In this document: positions 1 through 8,848 of the stretch, in pieces
How positions within the stretch are numbered: position 1 is the stretch's first letter
Layout: each line of letters begins with the position of its first letter
Assembly (NCBI RefSeq): GCF_004005815.1
Contig: NZ_SACK01000001.1
Span: 1-64,000, forward strand
DNA from: Mucilaginibacter limnophilus
GTDB taxonomy: Bacteria; Bacteroidota; Bacteroidia; Sphingobacteriales; Sphingobacteriaceae
Direction: 5' to 3'
DNA length: 64,000 nucleotides
Translations under genes and position numbers: made by a program
The notes under the pieces: model-generated
The model's database searches: none
What the model was told of the DNA's origin: nothing
Seen by the model: the letters and a program-made list of their open reading frames with translations, nothing else

Positions 1-367
1 CCGGATTGTTTGGCTTCGTCTTTTTTAAGATAATGATTCCTTCTTCCTGTTCGGCAATTTCAATCAGTTTTTCATAAGCAACCAGCTTCAGTTTAGCGTC
101 AGCTAACTCTTTCTCCAGGTCTTTAATTCGTTGCTTTTGTGGATCTTTCATCGGGCGGCCCAAAGCTCCTGCTTTCGGATAGTGCAATTTACCATACCTG
201 CGGCACCATTCCAATACCCGCGAGTTGCCCTTAATACCATACTTAGCCTGAATTTGGTCTTTGTTTAAAAACCCTTTTTCATACTCGGCCACTACAGACC
301 GTCTAAAGACCTCACTGTACTTAAACTGCGGGGCCTCGCCTTTTAATTTAATTACTTTGTAACTCAT
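1..367 (-). CDS. IS3-type transposase OrfA, partial
   Basis: Reading the minus strand from the ATG at 367 gives an open frame of about 122 codons running off the left edge: it begins MSYKVIKLKG, has a helix-turn-helix stretch (SVVAEYEKGFLNKDQIQAKY, then RVLEWCRRYGKLHY) and ends in a charged coiled-coil region (KDLEKELADAKLKLVAYEKL). This order, an N-terminal HTH followed by a leucine-zipper-like helix, is that of the OrfA/InsE protein of IS3-family elements, which binds the element ends and is normally followed by a frameshifted DDE OrfB. OrfB would lie outside the window. The family call rests on pattern recognition and the element end is not proven. Confidence 0.7.
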   Translation of the reverse strand, partial: MSYKVIKLKGEAPQFKYSEVFRRSVVAEYEKGFLNKDQIQAKYGIKGNSRVLEWCRRYGKLHYPKAGALGRPMKDPQKQRIKDLEKELADAKLKLVAYEKLIEIAEQEEGIIILKKTKPNNP

Positions 368-370
368 TCC

Positions 371-391
371 GTTGACTAAATTTTAGTCAAC
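371..391. repeat. perfect palindrome upstream of the transposase gene
   Basis: Two 10-bp arms, GTTGACTAAA and TTTAGTCAAC, flank a single T, four bases upstream of the transposase start. It could be the tip of the insertion element, the binding site of its OrfA, or the operator of its promoter. No target-site duplication can be checked because the other end is outside the window. Confidence 0.6.
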
Positions 392-414
392 TTTTTTCAG
401 GACAAGACAAAATA

Positions 415-441
415 AAAAGCCCGGCATAACCGGGCTTTTTT
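415..441. terminator. bidirectional rho-independent terminator
   Basis: GCCCGG and CCGGGC (419-424 and 430-435) form a 6-bp GC stem around a 5-base loop, with five As before it and seven Ts after it, so it can stop transcription in both directions. It lies just past the stop of the minus-strand kinase gene. Confidence 0.8.
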
Positions 442-462
442 TATGTAAGGCTGATTTGATTT

Positions 463-1323
463 TTACAGTTGACTTGGTGCAAGCTCAAGGTGAAATTTCA
501 CCAGGTCGTCTATAGGTGAGCGGATGATTTTGCCCACAACCATACCGTGCTCGCTTACTACCTCTTCAAGCACGTTACGGAAGTTATAACCTACCGAACC
601 GATACAGTTGAAAGTGTATTTTTGATAATCGGGGTAGTGTACCACTACATTTTTGAAAAACTCTTCGAATGATGAACGTACCAGGTTACGTGAGTACTCA
701 AGGTGCACATTGTTATCATAAACAAACTTGCTGAAACTTGCGCAGAAACGATTAGCCAGCGGTTTAGTATAAACCTGCTCGTTAACATCATCTGGGGTTA
801 ATTTAAAAGTATCCCAAAAGTTTTTTCTTACCGCTTCGGGCATATAACCACGCAGGTAGTCGATAAGTAATTTCTTGCCAATATGGCAGCCGCTGCCTTC
901 ATCGCCTAAAATATACGCGCCCGAGTCGATGTTCTGAATGATGCCTTTACCATCATATGTACAGGTGTTCATGCCTGTGCCTAAAATTGCCGCAAAGCCT
1001 TCAGTGTGGCCAAGCAATGCACGGGCCGCAGCCAACAGGTCGTGCCCAATGTTTACTTTGGCGGTGGTAAATACTGCCGACATGGCGCCTTTTAGCTGGT
1101 CGCGCTTTTCTTCGGTTGAACAACCTGCGCCGTAGTAATTAACTTCGGTAATTTTATCTATTTGTAAATCAGTAGGCAGGTTTTCGCGTAACGATTGTAT
1201 AACGTATTCTTTACTTACAAAATATGGATTGTAACCTTCTGTATTAAAGTAAACTTTTTTGCCTTCTTCATTAACAAGGCACCAATTTGTTTTAGTTGAG
1301 CCTCCGTCGGCGATGATGATCAT
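463..1323 (-). CDS. BadF/BadG-type sugar kinase (N-acetylglucosamine kinase-like)
   Basis: Cytosolic ATP-dependent kinase of the ASKHA fold, 286 residues. The N-terminal phosphate-binding loop ADGGSTKTNWC is at residues 5-15, a probable catalytic Asp is in GHDLLAAAR (D95), the second phosphate loop AILGTGMNTC is near 112-121, and GDEGSG follows at 140-145. This family (BadF/BadG/BcrA/BcrD ATPases) includes amino-sugar kinases such as NAGK and MurK, and in Sphingobacteriaceae it is usually annotated as an N-acetylglucosamine kinase. An upstream in-frame ATG at 1413 would add 30 residues before the conserved ADGGSTKT start of the fold, so ATG 1323 is preferred. It stands alone between a terminator and a divergent membrane-protein gene. 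It would supply GlcNAc-6-phosphate for the NagB locus at 53691-59833. That link is inference. Confidence 0.8.
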   Translation of the reverse strand: MIIIADGGSTKTNWCLVNEEGKKVYFNTEGYNPYFVSKEYVIQSLRENLPTDLQIDKITEVNYYGAGCSTEEKRDQLKGAMSAVFTTAKVNIGHDLLAAARALLGHTEGFAAILGTGMNTCTYDGKGIIQNIDSGAYILGDEGSGCHIGKKLLIDYLRGYMPEAVRKNFWDTFKLTPDDVNEQVYTKPLANRFCASFSKFVYDNNVHLEYSRNLVRSSFEEFFKNVVVHYPDYQKYTFNCIGSVGYNFRNVLEEVVSEHGMVVGKIIRSPIDDLVKFHLELAPSQL

Positions 1324-1555
1324 ATTAATAGAGTTTTTAAAATCCCGGTAAAAGTATAATAAGTTATTGTAAAATGTGCACTTTGCAGGCTGAAAAAACG
1401 ATTTTTTTAGCAAAAAGCTAAACTGTACATATATTTAGTGCAATAAATAGTGCCGGGATTATTCAAATATAAACAAACATGCAATTAAGTACAAGCAATA
1501 TGTCTGGAACTGAGCAAAATATGTAATTTATACAATTAATACTTTTACAAGGGCA

Positions 1556-3214
1556 ATGCTGGCATTACTTCTATCAAGCGCTTCATTATTTTTCTTATTG
1601 CTTGTTTTCGGACTAGCGGTGTCAAAATACCTGTCAATTACCACTATAATTGCCGAAAAGCTTTTAATCGGTTTAGCAACAGTGAATACTGTAACCGCGC
1701 TGCTCTCGCTATTTGTACCTGTTAACAGTTATTCTCTTATTTTTTTATTGCTGGCAGCAGCCGTACTGTTTCCTTATATAAAGAAGGATTTAAACGAGCT
1801 TTTAGCCAGGATTGTAATTAAGCGTGAAGCCCTTATTATCATTATTCTTTTTATTGCCCCAGGCTTTTTAATGGCACTAAATGCTGCCACTAATAACTAT
1901 GATACAGCTCTTTACCATACCCAGGCTGTGAAGTGGATTGAAGAATACGCCGCAGTTCCCGGCTTAGCTAATCTGCATGGCAGATTTGGCTTCAACCCGA
2001 ATGTTTTCTCGCTTTTTGCACTCACAGCGTTTACATCCTTGTTTGGACAGCAGGTTTATTCTGTAAACTTTGTGGTATTTGTAATACTGGTTATATACTT
2101 TGCCGGGGCTATGGCTAACATTTATAAAAAGCAGGGTATAAGCGGACAGTTTTTCTTTTTTGCTGTGGCGATGCTGGTAGTACTGCTGTTAGGTAATAAT
2201 CTTACTACACCCAGTCCGGACTTTTTTGCACTAACCCTGCCTTTGTTCATTTTAGCCCGTACCACACAATTAGCCAACGGCCAAACGCCGGTAACCGTTA
2301 ATGGCTTGCTGCCAATGGTAATTATAGCCGCTTATGTACTCACAGTTAAACTTTCGTCGATGCCTATACTGGCGTTGCCGGCCTTATTACTGTCGAGAAA
2401 TCATTTACGGTTTAGGCATATGTTATTGCTGGTAGGTATACCGGCTATAGTTGTAGTGCCATGGCTTGTGCGTAATGTGTTGCTAACCGGCTGGCTGATC
2501 TATCCAATGCCGTCCCTTGATATTTTTAATTTTGATTGGAAGGTGCCGTTATCAAAAGTACTCGATGAGCATCAATCTGTTGTAGGTTGGGCGCGTAATC
2601 CCGGTCCGCGGTACGCTATAGCTGCACACGCACCTTTGCAGGAGTGGTTACCCACTTGGTTTAAACGGCACACCATTTATCAAAAGCTATTTATAACAGC
2701 AGGTTTTGTGTTACCGGTTATAACGTTGATTATTGAGGCATTTAAGAAAGTAAAGAATCGGGCAGTAGTATGCATAGCCTTTATAACGTTTACTGCGAGT
2801 GTTTTTTGGCTACTAATGGCGCCGGTATTTAGATTTGGCGTTGGCTTTATAGCGGCAGGCGCCGTTTCACCATTACTTATTACCCGATTTTCAATTCAAC
2901 GTCAAAAAGGGCGTGCCCTGTTTGCCATAGTGATCACTATTCTTTTTTGCCTCGAGGTAAACTCACTTAAAGCATATATCAGGCATGCTCTAACAAATTT
3001 TTCTTCAGTATTGCTAAAACCATTACCGGTACCCGAACCCACTGAAAAAACTTTCAGGACTTATACTATTAAAGGTGTTACGGTTTATGAACCTATACCC
3101 GGCGATAGATGTTTCGGCCACGGATTGCCGTGTACGCCGTACCCCGATAGCCTTGTTACCTTGCGCGGAAAAACTTTGCAACAGGGCTTTAAGGTTATAT
3201 CTAACACAAGATAA
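1556..3214 (+). CDS. polytopic membrane protein, LIC_10190-like
   Basis: A 552-residue inner-membrane protein with at least ten hydrophobic segments spread over its whole length. The first long loop carries NNYDTALYHTQAVKWIEEY followed by VPGLANLHGRFGFN (about residues 112-150), a pattern I associate with the LIC_10190 family of uncharacterised membrane proteins, which resemble GT-C glycosyltransferases in having an acidic residue in the first periplasmic loop. A role in transferring sugars to a lipid-linked acceptor is plausible but unproven. The start ATG at 1556 leads directly into the first membrane helix. It is divergent from the kinase, with about 230 bp of AT-rich promoter space, and is followed closely by the outer-membrane protein gene. 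Confidence 0.65.
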   Translation: MLALLLSSASLFFLLLVFGLAVSKYLSITTIIAEKLLIGLATVNTVTALLSLFVPVNSYSLIFLLLAAAVLFPYIKKDLNELLARIVIKREALIIIILFIAPGFLMALNAATNNYDTALYHTQAVKWIEEYAAVPGLANLHGRFGFNPNVFSLFALTAFTSLFGQQVYSVNFVVFVILVIYFAGAMANIYKKQGISGQFFFFAVAMLVVLLLGNNLTTPSPDFFALTLPLFILARTTQLANGQTPVTVNGLLPMVIIAAYVLTVKLSSMPILALPALLLSRNHLRFRHMLLLVGIPAIVVVPWLVRNVLLTGWLIYPMPSLDIFNFDWKVPLSKVLDEHQSVVGWARNPGPRYAIAAHAPLQEWLPTWFKRHTIYQKLFITAGFVLPVITLIIEAFKKVKNRAVVCIAFITFTASVFWLLMAPVFRFGVGFIAAGAVSPLLITRFSIQRQKGRALFAIVITILFCLEVNSLKAYIRHALTNFSSVLLKPLPVPEPTEKTFRTYTIKGVTVYEPIPGDRCFGHGLPCTPYPDSLVTLRGKTLQQGFKVISNTR

Positions 3215-3259
3215 TTTTTATCAAGGAAAACTTTAAACGCAATGCTGTGTAATTAGCGT

Positions 3260-4087
3260 ATGAAGCGTATTATAACCCTAGTTTTATTCTTTGTACTGAC
3301 TATTACTGCTCACGCACAAAACAAAAGTCAATTTAATCTTTTTAAACCAACACCGGCTAATGAAATGCGTGAGTTTGAAAGCGATAGGCCAACTATCATT
3401 GAAAGTCCGTTAACAGTTGATGCCGGCCATATTATGTATGAAACAGATTTGGTGAAACTGGAAACCCAAACGACAGAAATTGAAAGTAACCGTCAATGGG
3501 TGTTTAATAACGCTAATATAAAACTTGGTATAACCAACAGTACCGATTTTCAAATTTTTATTGAAAGCTACGGTATTGAAAAAACAAAAGAACTATCAAC
3601 CGGCGAGCGTGAAACTATGCAGGGTTTTGGTGATATCCGGCTTCGGGTAAAGCAAAATATCATTGGAAACGATAAGGGCAATTTTGCTCTATCTGTATTG
3701 CCTTACGTAAAATTCCCCACTAACAAATATTCAGACAACAAAAAGTATGAAGGCGGACTAATTGTACCCATGGAAGTCAAACTACCAGGCGAATGGAAGC
3801 TTGAACTACAAGTAGAAGCCGACAGATTAAAAGACGATGACGATGATGCCTACCATACCGAATTGATGCAAGGTGCAGGTATAAGTCATAAACTTGGGGA
3901 AAAACTTGAAGCTTTTGCCGAAACGTATTACACCTACGATTTTAAGGAACACAATATTTATAACTTCCTGAATGCTGAACTGCAATTTGAAGTATCAGAT
4001 CATTTTTTAATTGATGGCGGCGTTTACTATGGCATACAAAAACATGCAACCCACAATTATTTTGCAGGCGCTGCTTTCAGATTTTGA
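3260..4087 (+). CDS. outer-membrane beta-barrel protein (MetA-pathway/transporter-like)
   Basis: A 275-residue exported protein with a clear signal peptide (MKRIITLVLFFVLTITAHAQ, cleavage after AQ). The mature part begins with a conserved-looking FESDRPTIIESPLTVDAGH stretch and continues as alternating polar/hydrophobic strands ending in AGAAFRF, whose terminal Phe is typical of outer-membrane barrels. The pattern matches the 'transporter family' proteins related to the phenol-degradation MetA pathway domain. Neither substrate nor function is known for most members. It lies 45 bp after the membrane protein and may be cotranscribed. Confidence 0.6.
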   Translation: MKRIITLVLFFVLTITAHAQNKSQFNLFKPTPANEMREFESDRPTIIESPLTVDAGHIMYETDLVKLETQTTEIESNRQWVFNNANIKLGITNSTDFQIFIESYGIEKTKELSTGERETMQGFGDIRLRVKQNIIGNDKGNFALSVLPYVKFPTNKYSDNKKYEGGLIVPMEVKLPGEWKLELQVEADRLKDDDDDAYHTELMQGAGISHKLGEKLEAFAETYYTYDFKEHNIYNFLNAELQFEVSDHFLIDGGVYYGIQKHATHNYFAGAAFRF

Positions 4088-4098
4088 TAATAGTTAAA

Positions 4099-4842
4099 CT
4101 AAACACTTTCTACAGGTAGCTTCTCTTTAACCTTTCGCAATTCATCTTCATTTGTAAGATCAAGCCGAAGCGGAGTAATGGATACATAATTGTTTTCAAC
4201 TGCCCAACGATCAGTGCCTTCTTCAGCCGCGTCAAGCGGAGTAACGGTAAACCAGTAGTGTTTGCGTCCCATCGGGTCGGTTCCCGGTACTATGGTACCG
4301 TCATACAAACGTACCGATTGGCGGGTCCACTTCAATTCAGTTGGCTGAGGTGGAAAGTTTACGTTATATAACGAAAGTGTGGTGTCTTTTAAGAGCAATG
4401 TAAGTGTCTTTTCAACAAACGGCTCAAGCGCGTTAAAGTCAGGCTCGGTTTTGCCTACCGGTGTGCTCAAGGCTATGCCCTTAATGCCTAGCAAAACAGC
4501 CTGCTTAGCGGCAGCCAGCGTTCCCGAATGCCACATAGAGTTACCTAAATTAGGCCCCATGTTTATACCTGAAAGTACTACATCGGTATGACCCCAAAGA
4601 TGGGTGCCCAGTGCTACACAGTCGGCCGGAGTACCGTTTACCCTGTAAGCCTCTACGCCCGGAAACTCAATAGGTGATTTTTTATAACTAAGCGGCCTCG
4701 AATGTGTTACCGCATGCCCCATTGATGATTGTTCAACATCGGGTGCTACCACCCGTACTTCACCAAATTTCTTCGCGATTTGTGCAAGGGCTGCTATTCC
4801 CGGGCTATATATACCGTCGTCGTTTGTTATTAAAATTCTCAT
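4099..4842 (-). CDS. surE: 5'/3'-nucleotidase SurE
   Basis: 247 residues, the usual SurE length. It opens with MRILITNDDGIYSPGI, which holds the metal-binding Asp pair (D8, D9), then has the Ser-rich GHAVTHSRPL segment and the SGINMGPNLGNSM motif with metal-ligand Asn, followed by HSGTLAAAKQA. SurE hydrolyses nucleoside 5'- and 3'-monophosphates and short polyphosphates in the cytosol and is linked to stationary-phase survival. It converges with the outer-membrane protein gene (11 bp apart) and diverges from the lipid kinase. Confidence 0.95.
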   Translation of the reverse strand: MRILITNDDGIYSPGIAALAQIAKKFGEVRVVAPDVEQSSMGHAVTHSRPLSYKKSPIEFPGVEAYRVNGTPADCVALGTHLWGHTDVVLSGINMGPNLGNSMWHSGTLAAAKQAVLLGIKGIALSTPVGKTEPDFNALEPFVEKTLTLLLKDTTLSLYNVNFPPQPTELKWTRQSVRLYDGTIVPGTDPMGRKHYWFTVTPLDAAEEGTDRWAVENNYVSITPLRLDLTNEDELRKVKEKLPVESV

Positions 4843-4917
4843 ATCAAAAACCTGATGTTTATTATTATTTCAACCCAAAAACAAAAAGGATGTTTTGATT
4901 GATGTACTTAAAAGAGA

Positions 4918-5820
4918 ATGTATATGCCGATAGCTAAACTGATACATAATCCTAAAGCCGGAGATAAGGATCATTCAAAAGAAACGTTGATAGCTTTAAT
5001 TGAAAATGAAGGATTTGAATGCGATTATGCATCGTTTAAGGAAGATGGTTGGGAGCACATTGCACCCGGTACAGACTTACTGGTAATTGTAGGTGGCGAC
5101 GGCACTGTACGCAGGGTAGCCAAAACATTGATATATGATAATTTGCCCTGCCCTTACCTGGTAGGGTTGCTTCCGCTGGGTACGGCCAACAATATTGCTA
5201 AAACGTTGGGCATACATGGTGAAATGGCTGATATTGTACGTTGCTGGCACGATGAACAGACCAAAACATTTGATATTGCGATATTAAATGATCTGCCTAA
5301 GAAAAACTTTTTTATGGAAGGCCTTGGCTACGGTATTTTTCCGCAGTTAATGGAAGAAATGAAAAAAGTTGACAAAAAGCAGCTTGATACTCCCGAAAAA
5401 GAAATAAAAAAAGCGCTTGAGGTATTAAGGGATATTGTAAAAACTTACAAGGCAACTCATTGCAGCATCACTGTTGATGGTGCCACTCATGAAGGCGATT
5501 TTATACTTGCAGAGGTAATGAATATCCGCTCAATTGGCCCTAACCTGATACTATCACCCGATGCTGATCCGGCAGATGGTTATTTTGAAGTAGCCCTGTT
5601 ACCTGCTGACGAGCGGCTGCCGTTTATGGATTATCTTAAAAAACTTATTGATAACCCCGGTCGCCCGCCATATTCCTATAAAAGTTTTAAAGGTAAAAAT
5701 ATAAAAATTAATTGGGAAGGTACGCTATTGCATGCCGACGACGAACTTATACAACTCAACAGGCATACCGAATTAAACATAAAAATTCAACCTTCGGCGT
5801 TAAAATTCCTTGTTCCTTAA
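4918..5820 (+). CDS. diacylglycerol/lipid kinase family protein (YegS-like)
   Basis: 300 residues with the DAGK catalytic signature: IHNPKAG near the N-terminus, the nucleotide-binding loop VIVGGDGTVRRVA (GGDGT at 59-63) and GLLPLGTANNIAKTLGI (residues 83-99). The C-terminal half is a beta-sandwich with LILSPDADPADGYFEVALL, typical of YegS/DgkB enzymes. The protein phosphorylates a lipid hydroxyl with ATP at the inner face of the membrane; the lipid substrate cannot be told from sequence. A second in-frame ATG two codons downstream (4924) is an equally possible start. Confidence 0.85.
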   Translation: MYMPIAKLIHNPKAGDKDHSKETLIALIENEGFECDYASFKEDGWEHIAPGTDLLVIVGGDGTVRRVAKTLIYDNLPCPYLVGLLPLGTANNIAKTLGIHGEMADIVRCWHDEQTKTFDIAILNDLPKKNFFMEGLGYGIFPQLMEEMKKVDKKQLDTPEKEIKKALEVLRDIVKTYKATHCSITVDGATHEGDFILAEVMNIRSIGPNLILSPDADPADGYFEVALLPADERLPFMDYLKKLIDNPGRPPYSYKSFKGKNIKINWEGTLLHADDELIQLNRHTELNIKIQPSALKFLVP

Positions 5821-5974
5821 TGTCATGTTTTTGTCAAAACGGATAACTTAATATTACTCTATTGTGTACTTAATTAACTCAAAGTAAGCTAAATAATGTT
5901 CAAACATGTAAGTGTGAAATGTTTTTAAATAATTTGTTACAAAAGTGTGGTGTACAAAATACACTTTAATATTC

Positions 5975-6067
5975 TATATTTGAGCCCTAGTAAGTTCATG
6001 CTTACTAATGTGATAAGGTTTAGGTTGAAAGTCCCCAAGCAGCGAGTGTAAGGGGACTTTTATTTTT
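5975..6067 (+). ncRNA. candidate small RNA with its own -7 box and terminator
   Basis: The 239-bp spacer after the lipid kinase holds TATATTTG at 5975-5982, a perfect match to the Bacteroidota -7 consensus TAnnTTTG. It is followed at 5989-6008 by a 7-bp hairpin (TAGTAAG/CTTACTA) and then by a strong terminator (6028-6060) with a T-rich tail. No open frame lies between. A transcript of about 75 nt would result. No matching -33 TTG box was found at the normal spacing, and the hairpins could instead belong to the long 3' UTR of the kinase mRNA. Confidence 0.35.
6028..6060. terminator. bidirectional rho-independent terminator
   Basis: AAAGTCCCC (6028-6036) pairs with GGGGACTTT (6052-6060), a perfect 9-bp stem, with a T-rich run after it on the plus strand. 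It touches the stop codon of the minus-strand AlgJ-like gene and so can serve both sides. Confidence 0.8.
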
Positions 6068-7160
6068 TAAATTTGTCATTTTTGTAAGTGTTCTGGAGTG
6101 TTTTGTTAAATTCATTAACCCATATTCTGAAACCATTGTAATTCCAATGCATGTCTGATGTTTGGTAAATGCTTTCTTTAGAATACCGAAATTTTTTATA
6201 AATATCGATATAGGGCATCTTTAAATCAGGATGATTTTGTATGCGTGGAATAATGTTATTGTATTCTCCCATATTTGGAGCTAATATGGTTACTGCGCTT
6301 GGTATTATACTTAAATATACTTCATCAAAGCCAAGGCTTTTATAATGATCATAAGCCTGGTTAAGCAACATTACATATTCATTTATTTCTTGATCAGTAA
6401 CTTTTTTAAATGAGCTGGAGTTGTTACTTGTATCAACAGATGAAGCCATAAACAAGTACTTTTTATCGGACGAAATCCTTACAGCATGATCTGTACGATT
6501 GAACCATTTGTAAGTAATTTGTGCCTTCAATTCTTTAAGCGGAGTTAAAAAACGGTAATCAAAAAGGTTAAATTCAAGAGTTTCGTGTATACGAGGATTA
6601 AACAGCATGTTGTTTACCGGAAGTTTTGCAACGTTTACTTTTTTTTCGAACTCGGATGGCAGGGTATCGACCTTACTTTTTGACGGCGTAGTTACCAGGC
6701 TTCCGGTTAGCAGACCGGGTATGGTTAGGTTATGCAAAAAATGCTCGGTAGATTGTAACAGCAGTACATTGCGCTCTGTCGAATCAAATTTAACCACCGG
6801 GTCGTCAAACAATCCGGGCCTGCCAAACCAGTAGCGCTTAACACCGGCAAAAATTGCTTCAGTTTTTACAAAGGCATATATATAGCTATTACATAGTACA
6901 TAAAGGTTAATATCGCGTTTTACACCTCTTACTGTGTCGGGGTAGGCTGCAGTATCAAGCGGGTCATCTTTTTTGAAATCGGGCAGGTAGCTTAAGCCAT
7001 ACAGGTCGCCGTATCGTGAGCGGTCGGTACCAAATACCGAGTTGAGTTTTACACGGTAATTAAAGTACTGCAGCATAATATTACTATTGCTGCTAAAAAC
7101 ATATAATCCCGTTGAAATCAGAGCTATTAAAGCAAGTACAGCTTTTCTCATTATTGGCAT
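6060..7160 (-). CDS. AlgJ/AlgX-like periplasmic O-acetyltransferase partner
   Basis: 366 residues with one N-terminal membrane anchor (AVLALIALISTGLYVF) and a large extracytoplasmic part. Near the C-terminus TSDMHWNYNGFRIWVNEF carries the D-x-H-W-N motif of the SGNH-like domain in AlgJ/AlgX/DHHW acetyltransferases. Its ATG overlaps the stop of the upstream MBOAT gene (TAATG), so the two are translationally coupled. By analogy with AlgI/AlgJ, the MBOAT protein would pass acetyl groups across the membrane and this protein would place them on an exopolysaccharide or wall polymer. The polymer is unknown and no polysaccharide synthase genes are beside it. A second ATG at 7151 is possible. Confidence 0.75.
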   Translation of the reverse strand: MPIMRKAVLALIALISTGLYVFSSNSNIMLQYFNYRVKLNSVFGTDRSRYGDLYGLSYLPDFKKDDPLDTAAYPDTVRGVKRDINLYVLCNSYIYAFVKTEAIFAGVKRYWFGRPGLFDDPVVKFDSTERNVLLLQSTEHFLHNLTIPGLLTGSLVTTPSKSKVDTLPSEFEKKVNVAKLPVNNMLFNPRIHETLEFNLFDYRFLTPLKELKAQITYKWFNRTDHAVRISSDKKYLFMASSVDTSNNSSSFKKVTDQEINEYVMLLNQAYDHYKSLGFDEVYLSIIPSAVTILAPNMGEYNNIIPRIQNHPDLKMPYIDIYKKFRYSKESIYQTSDMHWNYNGFRIWVNEFNKTLQNTYKNDKFKK

Positions 7161-8575
7161 TAAAACTGAAAGTAAATGAACTGTTTATAGTTAAAAACAC
7201 CAAAAAAATAGCATACAAACAACAGTAGGGTAAACACGCACGCATAAGCAAACTTATTAACGTGCCCCACCTGTAACCTTGGCCAGTGCCTTTCAACCAG
7301 TATTAAAATGGTAATAAGCAGCAGGCTGAACAGTAACTCATTCGTATTTAAACCTGATTGCACTGCGTCAATAAATGATAGGTTGAATATCTTTGATAAA
7401 ATAACACCGGCTTGTGAAATTTCTGGAGAACGGAAAAACACCCGCACCAGTGATATAAGCAAAAATGTTAGCAGTATCTGTGTTACTTTCTTAGCAGTGC
7501 CGTTTACACGTGGCAAGCGCATGTTAAACTTAAGGGTGCTAAAAGCGTGTTCAATAATAACCATTAATCCGTTTAGCCCGCCCCAAACAACAAAGGTCCA
7601 GTTAGCGCCATGCCAAAGCCCGCTTATTAAAAATACAATTAATAAGTTGAGATAAAATCTGGGTATGGGCACCCGGCTGCCGCCAAGCGGAATGTACAGG
7701 TAATCTTTAAACCAGGTTGACAGAGAAATATGCCATCGTTTCCAGAATTCGCCTACCGAGCGTGCCAGATAAGGCGTATTAAAGTTGGTCATCAACTTAA
7801 ACCCCATGCATCGGGCAGCGCCGATAGCCATATCTGAATAACCTGAAAAATCACAGTATATCTGAAACGAATATAGTAATGAGGCAATTAACAAGCTTAG
7901 CCCGGTTTGCTGCTGGTAATGTGCAAACGAATAGTCGACTCCTATAGCCAGCCTATCAGCAATTACCACTTTTTTAAACAAGCCAAACGCCATTTGCAAC
8001 AAGCCTCTACGCATGTTATCAGCATTGTAATAATGCTTTTCCCTAAACTGATGAAGTAAATTTTGCGGACGCTCTATTGGTCCGGCAACTAACTGTGGAT
8101 AAAACATCACATATAACGCATAAATGCCAAAGTGGCGTTCTGCTTTTTGCTTGCCACGGTATACCTCTATGGTATAACTCATGGCCTGAAAGGTATGAAA
8201 CGAAAGCCCGATAGGTAGTGCTATGCGTAAAAATGGCATCGGGTTGTTCTTACCGAAGGCTGCAAGTACTTCAGTAAGATTCATGTTTAAAAAGTTAAAA
8301 TATTTAAACAGCGCAAGTATGCTGATATTGGAAATAAGGCTTATTATCAGAACAATTTTTCGGCGTTTTCCGTTTGCGTTTTCAATTAGTAAGCCAGCAA
8401 AATAATCGATAATAATGGTGAACCCTAATATTATAATGTATTTAGGGATAAAGGCCATGTAAAAATAACAGCTTGCCAATAGCAGTAATAACCAGCGGTA
8501 TTTATGTGCAAGCAAGAAATACAGCGATGTTATGCTGCAAAAGAACAGAAGGAACTGTAATGAGTTAAATAGCAT
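7160..8575 (-). CDS. MBOAT family membrane O-acyltransferase (AlgI/DltB-like)
   Basis: A multi-spanning inner-membrane protein of 471 residues. The central MBOAT block contains CDFSGYSDMAIGAARCMGF, then FWKRWHISLSTWFKDYLYIP with LGGSR, and the catalytic His in ISGLWHGANWTFVVWGGLNG. It moves acyl groups, usually acetyl, to the outside for modification of polysaccharides or teichoic-like polymers. The open frame extends upstream to 8719, but that would overlap the tRNA-Arg gene, and ATG 8575 starts right at the first hydrophobic segment (MLFNSLQFLLFFC), so the shorter form is chosen. The next gene is its AlgJ-like partner. Confidence 0.9.
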   Translation of the reverse strand: MLFNSLQFLLFFCSITSLYFLLAHKYRWLLLLLASCYFYMAFIPKYIIILGFTIIIDYFAGLLIENANGKRRKIVLIISLISNISILALFKYFNFLNMNLTEVLAAFGKNNPMPFLRIALPIGLSFHTFQAMSYTIEVYRGKQKAERHFGIYALYVMFYPQLVAGPIERPQNLLHQFREKHYYNADNMRRGLLQMAFGLFKKVVIADRLAIGVDYSFAHYQQQTGLSLLIASLLYSFQIYCDFSGYSDMAIGAARCMGFKLMTNFNTPYLARSVGEFWKRWHISLSTWFKDYLYIPLGGSRVPIPRFYLNLLIVFLISGLWHGANWTFVVWGGLNGLMVIIEHAFSTLKFNMRLPRVNGTAKKVTQILLTFLLISLVRVFFRSPEISQAGVILSKIFNLSFIDAVQSGLNTNELLFSLLLITILILVERHWPRLQVGHVNKFAYACVFTLLLFVCYFFGVFNYKQFIYFQF

Positions 8576-8691
8576 TAAGTTAATTGGTTCGGCCACTAAA
8601 ATATAAAAACATAATTGCAAATACCAAACAAATATGTAAAAGCGATTTTGCCTATATGCGGCAATTTTAGCATATTTGCACCGCAAAATAA

Positions 8692-8765
8692 GGTTCCGTA
8701 GCTCAGCTGGATAGAGCAACTGCCTTCTAAGCAGTAGGTCTTTGGTTCGAATCCAAACGGAATCA
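8692..8765 (+). tRNA. tRNA-Arg (anticodon TCT)
   Basis: A full cloverleaf can be drawn over 74 nt. The acceptor stem is GGTTCCG/CGGAATC, the D arm GCTC/GAGC, the anticodon stem ACTGC/GCAGT with loop CTTCTAA centred on TCT, and the T arm TTTGG-TTCGAAT-CCAAA. The discriminator base is A and CCA is not encoded. The 3' 42 bases are part of the attachment repeat of the integrated element, so the 3' end present today came in with the element and restores the tRNA. Confidence 0.97.
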
Positions 8766-8769
8766 CTTA
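8724..8769 (+). repeat. attL: left copy of the 46-bp direct repeat
   Basis: Identical to 27117-27162. It begins in the anticodon loop (CTTCTAAGCAG) and ends CACTTA, four bases past the end of the tRNA. The bases on either side differ between copies (C against G on the left, T against A on the right), which fixes the repeat borders. Confidence 0.93.
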
Positions 8770-8770
8770 T

Positions 8771-8805
8771 AAAAGCCTTCTCATGATGAATGAGAGGGCT
8801 TTTTT
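8771..8805 (+). terminator. element-supplied tRNA terminator
   Basis: AAAAGCCTTCTCAT (8771-8784) pairs with ATGAGAGGGCTTTT (from 8790), a 14-bp stem with one T-G wobble, ending in a T run. It starts two bases inside the element, so it replaces the host terminator that was pushed to the right end (27162-27191). Confidence 0.85.
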
Positions 8806-8848
8806 GTTGGAATAGCGTTTAGTTATGTCTGCAAAGCCTTCTATCTGA

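Noticed and set aside
8576..8719. N-terminal extension of the MBOAT protein
   Set aside because: It would overlap tRNA-Arg on the other strand, and the ATG at 8575 precedes a normal first membrane helix.
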